Shown in pieces: positions 31,871-41,659 of a stretch of 64,000 nt of DNA. Numbering within the stretch: position 1 is the first letter of the stretch; each line of letters starts with the position of its first letter. The position numbers and the translations under genes were made by a program. The notes beneath the pieces are model-generated. The model was not told where the DNA came from. It worked only from the letters and a program-made list of their open reading frames with translations, and did no database searches. Origin of the DNA: Lagopus muta (lineage: Eukaryota > Chordata > Aves > Galliformes > Phasianidae); the NCBI RefSeq assembly GCF_023343835.1, contig NC_064444.1, positions 12,079,719 to 12,143,718 of the forward strand. Reading direction: 5' to 3'.

Positions 31871-34490
31871 AACTGCTGCGGCTTTTTCCTCCATCTCCTC
31901 CCCTTCGAGGTGAATGCCGAAAGTGAACAAAGATGTGCTAAGAATGTGCTGTTCATCTAATTAACCTAAATTCATAATAGATAGAATCTATTTCAGATAC
32001 AGCTACAACTCGGTTGAATTTAATGTCTGGTAATATGCAACATTGTTACACCAACTTCCGGTTTTTTTAAGGGCAAGGGGAAAATGTGAAGAAAGCAATG
32101 GAAGAAAAGAGTCAGTGAATGATTTTGTGCCTTGGTTGGAAGTGATGTTCTGGAACTTTTGACTCACTAGGTTGGGGAAGGAGTTGGTCATGAAATCTAC
32201 TGCTGTTATTTGTTCTTAGTTTGTTTGTCTCAAGACAGAAATACTCAGAACAATTGTTTAGATTGGAACTAGGAACATGATTTCCTTTTTCAAACTCAGC
32301 AAAAATTCAGAAACCTGCTACAAGGGACTAGTGTGCCGGGCTGTGGTTCTTTTAAGTATGGAGTGTTCTCTGAATCTGACTAAACACATAAGTACAACAT
32401 GCTTATTAAAAGAAAATCACTGGCAGATGTGTGTAGATACCTTTGAACTTCTGTTATAAAGAAATTCTGCCATCACAGCATAATCTGAGCAGAATACACA
32501 GTTATGATCAAAGGGATGAAGGTGTCCAATCAAACCCTATTTTTGTAAAATTGGAACATAATGAGGAGTATTACCTTCTTGTTCATATGCTGTTGGACAC
32601 ACTAACCCGGCATAAGATAAGAGCAGTTGAATGCTTATTCTTATAACAACTCCACAAGACTCTTTAATTCACTTATTTTATATACATGCAACATAATAAG
32701 CTACTGTCTCAAAGCACCTATGAGTACTGTGAATGCTTTCAAAGAAGGTAAAATAAAACGCTACTTTATAAAGAACTGCTTTATCTATAGAGAACATTTG
32801 TTCGAAGCCACATCATTAGAAGAGCCATTAGCTGGCTAAAACACAGCCAGCTAAGTCAAGGACTAACAAACGTTGTGATCAGAAGAAATGTTTGGGGGTG
32901 GTTTCTAATGAAAGAAAAGGTACTTAGAGGGAAATGTCTTGCACACCTAGCAAAAAGCTAACTACAGTACAGCTCATGTTAAATCTTCCACAGTCATACT
33001 GCGGGCTGACTGAGTCTGAGTTCTTATTAAAACCCAGCTAAAGCAGGTCACTATCTAGGAGAAAAGTGGTATTACTGCACTAATCTATGCTAGTTCCACT
33101 GAACAGAGGAAGAAGGCTTCAGTTTGTCCAGACTGGAAGCTGGACACCTCTGGCCAAGAAATGTATTCCAGTATTCAGCCAGGAAAGCATTACAGTCTGT
33201 CAGGCTTAAGCTCAGCATTTTACAAAGTTAATTTATCAGTATCTCATTTCATCTAGTCATTATTATTTAGAGTAAATTCATTTTAATGCCTAATAGCACT
33301 TTGTTAGGCTGCCTTTAGAGCTGCTTCAGCACCCTGTGCTGATCCAGGATATAAAGCCAAGGGCTAAAAAAGCACTGCATGGATAAAGGATGTGCCAATC
33401 TTTTATGTGCGCAAGGTGTTGCGAATACCTGTCCTTCCAGCAGCAGCTACCAGGCTGTGATGTGCACTGGCAGCTGCTGTCCTTCTCACTGGTTCTCACA
33501 AAAGCCTGCAAGGAAGAACTTGGTACTTCTCAATCATTTGCCAGTGATTACAAGTTCATAAAGGAAAACTGCATGTGCTACACAAAGAGGCTGGAGTTAA
33601 AAAAACAACACTATATGAAAATAAAAAATAAAAGTAAAAAATTTTCTCTTATCTATAGAGAAATGGATTTCTGGAAGGAAAGCAGACTGGGAATGGATAT
33701 GTTGCTACTATCCATTGATAAATGCAGCCTTTTACCCATTAGCACTCTCCATTTGGCATCTTTAATATGCAGTAATAAGTCAAATTTAGAAGGCAAAACT
33801 GTAGTAAGTGGATGGAATGTTGATTTAAAAATAAGACAAGCAGCGCTTTCCTATTCTATAAATGTGTCTAAATCAGATCTATCTGGCTTCGAACTTGCAA
33901 TGTGGTGTAGATTGAAGCTAGGATCTAACAATCGGAGTTAGAAGATCTTTTATATTTTTGTAACTATAGATTTTTTCATAGGGTAGCATTTGTAATCTAA
34001 GAATTCAATAGATTTTATATTTGCCTTTGCACCCGATGCTTCTGGAAAAGTGTAAAGGTTTACAAGTTTCTAATGATACTTTACAGGTGTCAAAGGCTTT
34101 TTGTTTTATGCCAGGACAGCAATTCTTACACTTTTAAATCAAAATAGAATGGCATAAACAGTTTTTTCTAAACATTCTCTTATGGTGCCTTTTGTGTTTC
34201 CGACATTAGCAGGGATGACACTTTGCATCTCATACAGAAGGGCAGTGATCTCTGCTGCCCATCCGCAATGTCTGTGTGTACCGTGATGAGCTGAATGTGC
34301 ATTTTCGTGGATTAATCCCGTAAAGCTGAAAAAGGAGGTTTATTTTCGATGTCTTTTAAACATTTGATTAATAACAGACAATCCTTACTTTGGAATGCAT
34401 GCTTCTAGGCTTGATTTTCTTACAGGTGCTCCTTATAATGGTACTTCAATGTATGAAACTTCCAAATAATAAAGCGCATATTAAACTAAA
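31871..34490 (+). other. GPT2: GPT2 3' UTR and downstream region
   Basis: AT-rich DNA from the GPT2 stop to the CDCA9 CpG island. AATAAA hexamers occur at 32752-32757 and 34468-34473; the second would give a 3' UTR of about 2.6 kb ending just before the next promoter. Which is used is not decidable by eye. A 183-codon ATG-initiated open frame lies at 33390-33941. Confidence 0.5.
34468..34473 (+). terminator. GPT2: candidate distal GPT2 poly(A) signal
   Basis: AATAAA immediately before the sharp change to CpG-rich sequence of the CDCA9 promoter. It is the last such hexamer available to GPT2. Confidence 0.35.
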
Positions 34491-34802
34491 GAGCGGCTGT
34501 TCTCCGTGTCCCGCCTCACTGACACAACGCTGCAAGGCTCGCCACGAGGCGCCGCACCTCACGACGAAAGCGGTCCTCAACGACAGCCGTGGTTCAGCGC
34601 ACGCACTCGTGCCGCTCCAGCTCACGGGCCGCTCGGGCTGCCGGTGCCGCCCCGCCTGCGGAGCACCGCGCTCACGGACCTCCACGCGGCAGCGGCCGCC
34701 CGCCCGCACCCCGCCGCCCGGCCACGACTCACCCGTCGGACGGAAGCCGGTCGGCAGCGCCGCCTTCAGGCGATTCACGCAGCCGGGGGTGTGACCGCCA
34801 GG

Positions 34803-34868
34803 GACCGGGAGAGGAGGCGGAGGGAGAGGAGGCGGAGGGAGTGGAGAGGAGAGGAGGGGAAGGGGGGA
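34803..34868. repeat. purine-rich GGAGG repeat in CDCA9 5' region
   Basis: Imperfect tandem GGAGGCGGAGGGAGA units on the plus strand, upstream of the CDCA9 ATG and probably in the 5' UTR or core promoter. Confidence 0.7.
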
Positions 34869-34933
34869 GAAGCCCCCGCTCGTACAAAAGCCTCCGGGCG
34901 GAAGGGGCGAGTCCGTCGCGCGAGGTGGCAGCC

Positions 34934-35063
34934 ATGCCCCCAAAGAAGGCTCTGGCCAAGCGGCGCAGCACCGACTCGGGCGTGGAGCGCGACCGCGGAG
35001 CCCTTTCTCAGGAGAAGAAGGATCAGCGCATCGCGCTCTTCCTCAGCGACTTCGACCAGCAGG
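34934..35063 (+). CDS. CDCA9: CDCA9 coding exon 1
   Basis: Codons 1-43 plus one base, donor G|GTAAGG. It encodes the basic N-terminus MPPKKALAKRRST and the start of the helical domain (IALFLSDFDQQ). Confidence 0.9.
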
Positions 35064-38000
35064 GTAAGGCCGGCCGGCCCCCTCCGGACTCCCTGAGGCG
35101 GCGGTACCGGGCCCGCCCGGCCGGCAGGGAGGGGCTCGGGGCGGGGCGCCGCGCGGCGTCCCGTGAGGCGCGCGTCGGGGCGGCCGAGGCTGTGGCGGGT
35201 CGCGGAACGGTGGGACTGCGCGGGAAGCACCGCTCCGCCAGGGGGCGCCGTGACGGACGTCGGGGCGGGGAGCGGCCGGCGGGCTGGCGCTGCCGCACCT
35301 CGGGGCTGGCATCGGAGGTGGGTAATGCGTGTGGCGATAAACGGCCGTCTGGTTTCCAGCCAAGGAAAGCGTCCGGGAAATGAAGAAAGAACTCGATTTG
35401 CTCTTGCAAATGGCTGAGAAAGCGTTCATGGTGGAACTGCTGAAGATGCCGACTGCCATCAGAAAGATGAAAAGGAAGGACTTGCTTAGTAAGTGTGTGT
35501 GAATGCAGCATTTAATATTGGTGACACGGCCATGAAATCAAACTGAAGGCTCTGCGATCTTGAGTTGACTGTAAGCCTTTGCAGAAGGTGTGTTTAGTGC
35601 CTTCCCTGAAAACTGCTACCTGAAAGCACTGGCTTCCAGCAGCACAGAGCATTGCTGCTTTTAATTCAGGCTGTGTACTGTTTGGCTAAATTTACTGTTC
35701 TTCTACAGATAAAACTTACTGAAGTGGCCCAGGATGTTTGCTTATCTTTGTTTTGCACACTGGCTGTCCTAAGGGATTTGCTAGTGAAGGTGAATTATTT
35801 AGGCAACTACAGTTCTGAATTACATGCTCATTTCCATACTTTGAAAGATAAGAACCTGCAGATAATAATGATTCAAGCAACAGTATGTAAACAAGCTGTG
35901 CTTTCTTATGTCACAGATTTGCAAGAAGGGGAGGAAGTGGCCCTTGCTGCTGCAGCGGTGTGTATTTTTAACTTTATCACAGCTTACAGACCAGAAACTT
36001 TTCTTTCTGCTGTAAAGATTTCAGACAAATTACTTTGTTAATCTGCCTGTTTAAACAGAAGACATAAAAAAGGCTAGACAGCCAGCCACAGTGCAGTAAC
36101 ATTACTAAACATTTATGGTCATCTGCAAGAAGTACAGCTGCTTCTGAAAAATAAACTGCTGTTCAGCCATTTCTGTCATTTTCTTCCACGCTCTTTTGGT
36201 TTATTGCTTTCTGTAAGATAAAATGTATCTGTTGAACAAAAAATATTCACTTTATCTTTTTGAATAAATGTCTTACAGACAGACTGTACCCTAGAAGATG
36301 TACCAAACCCAAAAGTGACACGGACCAACAGTAAAAAAGGCAAGCAGCTCTATTATGTAGCTTTGCTCTTAAATTTTCTCCTTGTTGTGGTTTGAGCAGA
36401 ATGTGAACATTAGGCCTGGAGAACTTCAGAGGGAAGTGCTCAACTAAAAGTACAAGGATCATGTGCTGTGTTGCTGTTCTAGTGCTCCAAAACATGAGAT
36501 AAGAATTCCTGCCCTTTAGATTTATCACTGAAAATGGTGAAAGGAGACAGATTTGAGAGCCTTATCAGTGCTCTACAGTATAACAGGAGAGCTCAGAACA
36601 TTACAGATTATGCTTTGACTTCCTGTTCTCTAAGCTCTGTAAAGAATATAACATTCATCTTTATAGTCCAAACTATGCCATAAAAGTGACATTACTACTT
36701 AAATGCAGTTCTGTTTTATCTGGGAGTTAAGGGGTTATCTGGTGCCTTTTAACTATTTGATGTGTCACTTTGTCTGTGACAAACAGTTGGCTTTGAATTC
36801 TGTCCCAGGTGAGTGATCATCACCCAGCAGAACTGATACCTAACTATGGGTGGGTAAATCGCCTTCAAACAAAAAAGTTTGAAGTAACGTATGCCTCTTT
36901 GTGAGACTTCTTTTTCTTTTCTATTCTTTCAAATGCATTTCTAGTTAAGGTAACTACAATTGTTGAATATGAAGATGCCAAGTATACATCTGCAAAGAAA
37001 ATACCTAAAAAAGTAAGTTTATTCTAAATAAACAATGTAAGGGTTTAATCAGTTGTGACGTGCTATGAACCCTGCTCTGTCCATTACCAGACAGGCCAGT
37101 AGCCTGTTGTCTGTTTGAACAATAAATTCTTTCAGTTTATTTTCAGTTAAGCAAGACAATTTGCATAGTAAATTAACTTCATAATAAAATGTTATCTGCT
37201 CTTTGTGTAACTCATTCACACAGAATTGCACATACTGAAGTAGTCATTCTTTCCTGATTTGCCAATAAGTCTTGATGCTTTGAGGAACTATCTGAAACAT
37301 TTTTTAGAACTCAGCTTTGTGTTAAAAATAGACTTATGTTTGGGTGACTAGTGCATCCTATCCACATGGAGCTGTAAACCAGATAGCACAGGCGTATTAA
37401 TTCTACCACCTCAGTCCTGTGCAGTGCAGTACCTCAGCCAAACGCAGTGTGCCAGGATGACTCAATGAAGACAAAACTTGTATGTGGAGTTACAGGTCTT
37501 AATTACAAGAGGGCTACGTGTTGGAAAGGTGTATGTTAGAAAAGCTATTGCTTGTGTTTGTTCATACTGAAATGCAGTACAGTTTTACATCAAAAAACTT
37601 GAAATGTGTATTTGTGGTTTCTAAAATATGTAAAACAGCAAAAAGCAGCACTGTGGAGCTTAACTGTTCTGTTTGAACATGGAATTCTTCCAGTATTTTT
37701 CCTGGAAGTATCTATCATATGTCTATCATTTTGCCTTAAGATGCCATTTCTGTTAACTGCAGTCTAATGCACGTTCTCAGGTATCCAAATCAAAGTCACT
37801 GGTTTCACTGAGCTCTGGTTTAAATAGCAAACTGCACAGTCTTTCTAGGTAAGCCTGACCTTTGATACATAACTTACTTAAACTGGTAAATCCTGCACAG
37901 AATCATGCTCAAAAGTAGATGAAATTTGAGCCTTATAAACGCTCTGATAGAGATGCCTTCCGTAACTTGTATTGGATGTACAAAAAAGCACATCTAGCTG

Positions 38001-41000
38001 ACATCTAGCTGAAAGACGTAGTTCTCTCGCTCACCACATGGTGTGCAGTTCCGAATGTGTTATCAGCACAGACTAACAAACATCACTTCTTGAAAGACAG
38101 CACATAAGGGAAATGTCTTTGTTGCTTCTTATTATGGGTAATGAATTGTTGTGTAATAATTTTGCCCTTAGACATAGCAGAAAGGAAGTTATCATTAGCA
38201 GGGAAATAGATACTTGCAAAATCACCTTTGTGGTACTTAGGATAGACAATATTTAAGTCTCGCCATAAAATCTAATGAATTAAAATAAATGAATAAAAAA
38301 CAGTGGGTATATCTGCTTGAAAAAGCTTTTTGAGATGGTCCTGTTCCAGTGTACATTCCTGAATCCACTGGCACTTATTTGGGTACATTCAATTTGTATT
38401 TGGAGAAAAACAACTGAAATAATATCAGTGCTTAACATGCCTAAAAGAAATAAAGTCTTAGCCACGTACAATTATTTTCCTGAATTGGGATTTTTTTAGT
38501 TTCTGTCTTGATGAAATCAAACTACAGGAGGTTGCTTTGCCTGAGAAGTCTGGCTTTTCAGGCTGCATTTATTCTGTGCAGTAACAGTGGGACAAAATTA
38601 TGCCTTTAGTCTTCAAAATGCGAGTGGGAAAAGAGAGGAAAGAGCAGAGGTAAATTCTGTCATCAAAAATTCTGTGAACCAAGTTAAAGCCCAACAATTA
38701 AAAAAAAAAAGTCAAAAATTAAAAAAAATTGTTCTGTGGATTCAGGTCAGCCATACATAACAAGTGTCCTGAGAGCTGAACTAGTAAAATGAAATCCTAC
38801 TGTAAGAGCAACTTCCCAAGATGATCATCTCTGTATGCAGAAACAAAGCTGGGGATGATGCTTTAAGTATCCCCCACATCAGGAATTGCAGCTGTCCCTT
38901 ATCTACTAATGTAACCAAACCTTTCATTCACCTGTCATGTTAGGTTCCAGCATAGCTCAGAATCTATTTGAGGGCTTCTTCATTGTATGTAAACTGGATA
39001 TGTTACAGAACACTTACAACATTCTCTAATTCACTGTCCATTTTCATCTAAGCTGGAGCTTTTACAGTAGAAGTAGATGAGGAAGCAATTAAAATAAATC
39101 ACTACTCCTGTTATTTTTTTAGGTCTGTTTACTCTTCCACAAGCATAAATGAGGCTGTTAAGACTCTTACCCCTGACTGCAATGCCACAAATTTCAAAGC
39201 CACGCCAAAAGTATCAAAAGGGTAAGGAGCACCAAGACACTGCATGTCCATCTAGATTTAACAGGTCTTCATGGTCTGCCACTGAACTTGGTAGTAGGGA
39301 TGTGAACCAGTTGCACCTCCTGCTTTGAGCATGGGCGTTAGCTTACTTTTTCATGGAGGTACAGAATGCAATGTCACAACTAAGCCAGTTTGTTTCTTTC
39401 CTTTAAAGAAAAGGAAAAACCTCAATAAACATTAATGGAGTATACATTCTACTCCTTTCTCCTTTTGTTTAAAGGTATAGTTTAGAGTTTATGCTACAAC
39501 CTCAGAGCATATGTTTGATTAAAATGTGACCAATATGCTCATGTTTTAAAAAATTGATTATCACAGTTGTATCCTTTTTCAACAGTTTAGGTTTTCAATT
39601 ACTTTCCGTAAGCAACAGTTTAGTTTTGACAGAAGTCGGCAGCCGAAATACCTAAGGGTAGGGAGAAGAGAAGAGGGAAGGGTGTATGATTTTGGTAACT
39701 AACTGGGTCATGAAACCAACATGTTGCTTAGTTTCACCTTGGCTTACTACAGATGCCAGAGGCTTATTGCCTCATAGAAAATGTCCAAATCCTGCCTTTA
39801 AAAAAATACAAAACAAGTATAGGAATTCTATACATACAGCATTTCCTGTACCTCTAAGAGGTAGCAGCTTTGGAATGTCCTGCTATTTCCCTCTGAAGTG
39901 AACAGATATAGTGCAAGTCTTATCTTAAGCCTCAAGGCACAGTTTTCTCTTTCCAAAACTGTTCTGTCACTGTTCATATTGGGGAGTGGATGTCCTTGAT
40001 AGTGAGAGGTCCAAATGTCAGCCTGCTTACAGGCCTGTAACACAGCAATAAAAAGCGTCACGGTCAGAAAATATTACCTAATATGCTAGTAAATGCTGCT
40101 ATTAGATTTCCTGCAGTCCTTTGGCAGCACTGAAAAAGGTAAACAAGATGGCTTTTTTCTTAGGTATGCTTGCTACCATGTGCAGAAACTTCTTGCACAA
40201 AAAATGTGCAGAATAGAGGAAGCTAATGTTATAGTAACATTTTACTTGTATTCTAGTGCTGGACTACAACAAGCTGTCTCAAGAACTTTACCTACCAGTG
40301 AAAGAGTTCAAGGCATGATACTGAGAAGTAAATCAGTACCCCAAAATAAAATGGTTCCATTTGTAAACATTCCCTTGGCTGATGGACAGGTATGAAACTC
40401 TTCCTTTAAAAAAAAATTCTAAAATACTTTACAGTAGTTAGCTGTGAATTGTCTAATACAGATAGCTCTCGCTGTCCCTATGTGAGCTGCTAAACACAAG
40501 GAAGAACAATTAGCAATGTTTTGTAATGTAGCAGGGCAGCACCTGGTTTTCAGAGAAGCTGACAGTGCAAGTATAAACGTTTGGAGTAGTTTTTGAAACT
40601 TTCTCTTCATGTTTTTAGACACTCCGTATGGCTGGTGGAGACCTCCGTAACTTTGATGTTCAACTATTAAATCAAGATACAGTACAGCACATTCATAACC
40701 TAGTGGTAAGCTTAAACCAGGAGACTTGAATATAAGTATTCCAACACCCAGTTCTGCATTTTCATGTGAGATAAATGTTGTGGGTGTTAATTCTGATTGT
40801 GTATTTCTTCAGAAGTTAAGCCTAAGTTGGCTGGCAGAAATTGGAAGGAGAGGGAGGTACAGGGAAGGGACAACTGCTGTACACAGATAAATGCGTAGGA
40901 GAGCACTTACAGAAACACGTACAGTTACCTGGAATAGAACAGAGTTATAAGCTTTTCCTTCTAGATTGCTCAGTGTGCAAATTGCCATACTTTATCCCAT

Positions 41001-41528
41001 CCACAAAAGCTTACAGAGTTACAGCAAAGCTTCAGTTCTTGTTAGAATCTGTTGTTCTATGTCTATTATTGAATAAGAACTACTGTTAATTCTCTACTGG
41101 TATTTGAACATGAACTACCTTACTTCTGGCTCTAGGAAGTAAATTGTTTTGAAGAAGAATAAAGCTGAACAGAACTTTGTAGCACACACTGCCTGACATT
41201 CTTAGCAAAGCATAGAGCTTCCGGATGAATTCATCTGGAGCAATAGGTATCCATCTGGACAATCAGTGATAATAATCAGAGAAGTCTTGTGGGTGGGAGT
41301 AACTGAATGTGGCTGGAATAAGTTAAGATGAAGGTGCAGAAGTCAAATTTGGTAACAGCGTATCTGCATCTGTAAGCAGAGAGCAGGGATTTACTTATTA
41401 CATCTACAGCACCTAATTTTTTCATTTCCTTTAAGCTTTGCTTGTTAGCTTGAACTAAAGTGAATTTTCTTCACCCTTAGAGTGAGCTGACTGTATTATG
41501 TGGAAAGGCTACTGCTAAGTCAAGTTAA
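34934..41528 (+). CDS. CDCA9: Borealin-2 (CDCA9), chromosomal passenger complex subunit, nine coding exons
   Basis: Borealin-family protein. The family scaffolds Aurora B, INCENP and Survivin and targets them to inner centromeres and the central spindle. Coding exons: 34934-35063, 35360-35488, 36283-36339, 36945-37012, 37763-37848, 39123-39221, 40257-40389, 40619-40705, 41481-41528; sum 837 bases, 278 codons plus TAA (human CDCA8 is 280). The N-terminal helical domain (about 28-90) has IALFLSDFDQQ and VREMKKELDLLLQMAEKAF, matching the INCENP/Survivin-binding helix. A basic, Ser/Lys-rich linker follows. The C-terminal dimerisation-type domain (about 225-270) contains NIPLADGQTLRMAGGDLR and VQHIHNLVSELTVLC. 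It looks closer to fish and frog Borealin-2 (Dasra A type) than to CDCA8, from memory. Start context GCAGCCATGC is strong. The paralogue assignment is inference; family membership is firm. Confidence 0.88.
35360..35488 (+). CDS. CDCA9: CDCA9 coding exon 2
   Basis: Completes Ala44, codons 45-86 plus one base, acceptor GGTTTCCAG, donor TTA|GTAAGT. It encodes the core helix of the borealin N-terminal domain, ending KMKRKDLL. Confidence 0.92.
36283..36339 (+). CDS. CDCA9: CDCA9 coding exon 3 (GC donor)
   Basis: Completes Asn87 and encodes CTLEDVPNPKVTRTNSKK plus one base. The acceptor is the second AG of ttacagacag; using the first (36278) shifts frame into a stop at 36331-36335. The best donor is AAAAAG|GCAAGC, a GC-AG intron. 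A GT donor at 36331 would also keep frame but shorten the exon by nine bases. Confidence 0.75.
36945..37012 (+). CDS. CDCA9: CDCA9 coding exon 4
   Basis: Completes Val106, codons 107-128, acceptor GCATTTCTAG, donor AAA|GTAAGT. It encodes KVTTIVEYEDAKYTSAKK, linker region. Confidence 0.88.
37763..37848 (+). CDS. CDCA9: CDCA9 coding exon 5
   Basis: Codons 129-156 plus two bases, donor TCTAG|GTAAGC. There are two in-frame acceptors: AG at 37761-37762 (chosen, first AG after the pyrimidine tract) and AG at 37779-37780, which would drop six residues (SNARSQ). The exon is Ser/Lys-rich, disordered linker. Confidence 0.75.
39123..39221 (+). CDS. CDCA9: CDCA9 coding exon 6
   Basis: Completes Arg157, codons 158-189 plus two bases, acceptor TTATTTTTTTAG, donor AAAGG|GTAAGG. 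It encodes SVYSSTSINEAVKTLTPD and KATPKVSK. Confidence 0.87.
40257..40389 (+). CDS. CDCA9: CDCA9 coding exon 7
   Basis: Completes Gly190, codons 191-234, acceptor TTGTATTCTAG, donor CAG|GTATGA. It encodes RTLPTSERVQGMILRSKS and the start of the C-terminal domain (VPFVNIPLADGQ). Confidence 0.9.
40619..40705 (+). CDS. CDCA9: CDCA9 coding exon 8
   Basis: Codons 235-263, acceptor CATGTTTTTAG, donor GTG|GTAAGC. It encodes TLRMAGGDLRNFDVQLLNQD of the borealin C-terminal domain. Confidence 0.92.
41481..41528 (+). CDS. CDCA9: CDCA9 coding exon 9 (terminal)
   Basis: Codons 264-278 and TAA at 41526-41528, acceptor TTCACCCTTAG. It encodes SELTVLCGKATAKSS. AATAAA signals follow 85 and 105 bases later. 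Confidence 0.9.
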   Translation, partial: SELTVLCGKATAKSS

Positions 41529-41612
41529 CGGAACTGCCTTGCGATGACAGAATATTCACAACTGCTCTTACCTTCCTCCTCTAAAGTGTTCAGAGAATAT
41601 CTACAATGTCTT

Positions 41613-41638
41613 AATAAAGCTGTGTACTGCTGAATAAA
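41613..41638 (+). terminator. CDCA9: CDCA9 poly(A) signals
   Basis: Two AATAAA hexamers (41613-41618 and 41633-41638) shortly after the CDCA9 stop, giving a very short 3' UTR. A T/G-rich stretch follows at about 41667-41700. Confidence 0.65.
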
Positions 41639-41659
41639 TATTTTTACATAAAAGCATAC

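Larger units (their letters stand above)
34480..35350. promoter_or_regulatory. CDCA9: CpG island / promoter of CDCA9
   Basis: GC- and CpG-rich block around the Borealin-2 start codon, beginning right after the last GPT2 poly(A) hexamer. It has no TATA box. A purine-rich GGAGG repeat (about 34803-34868) sits 65-130 bases before the ATG. Long open frames on both strands are compositional. Confidence 0.75.
35489..41480 (+). other. CDCA9: CDCA9 introns 2-8
   Basis: Non-exonic AT-rich DNA of the CDCA9 transcript. The longest open frame (129 codons, 35652-36041 in intron 2) lacks family similarity and is treated as chance. A short tandem of acatctagctg occurs near 37988-38010 and an A-rich run near 38701-38730. 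Confidence 0.55.

Noticed and set aside
35652-36041. 129-codon frame in CDCA9 intron 2
   Set aside because: Lies between two good borealin exons, Leu-rich, no family match; expected by chance.
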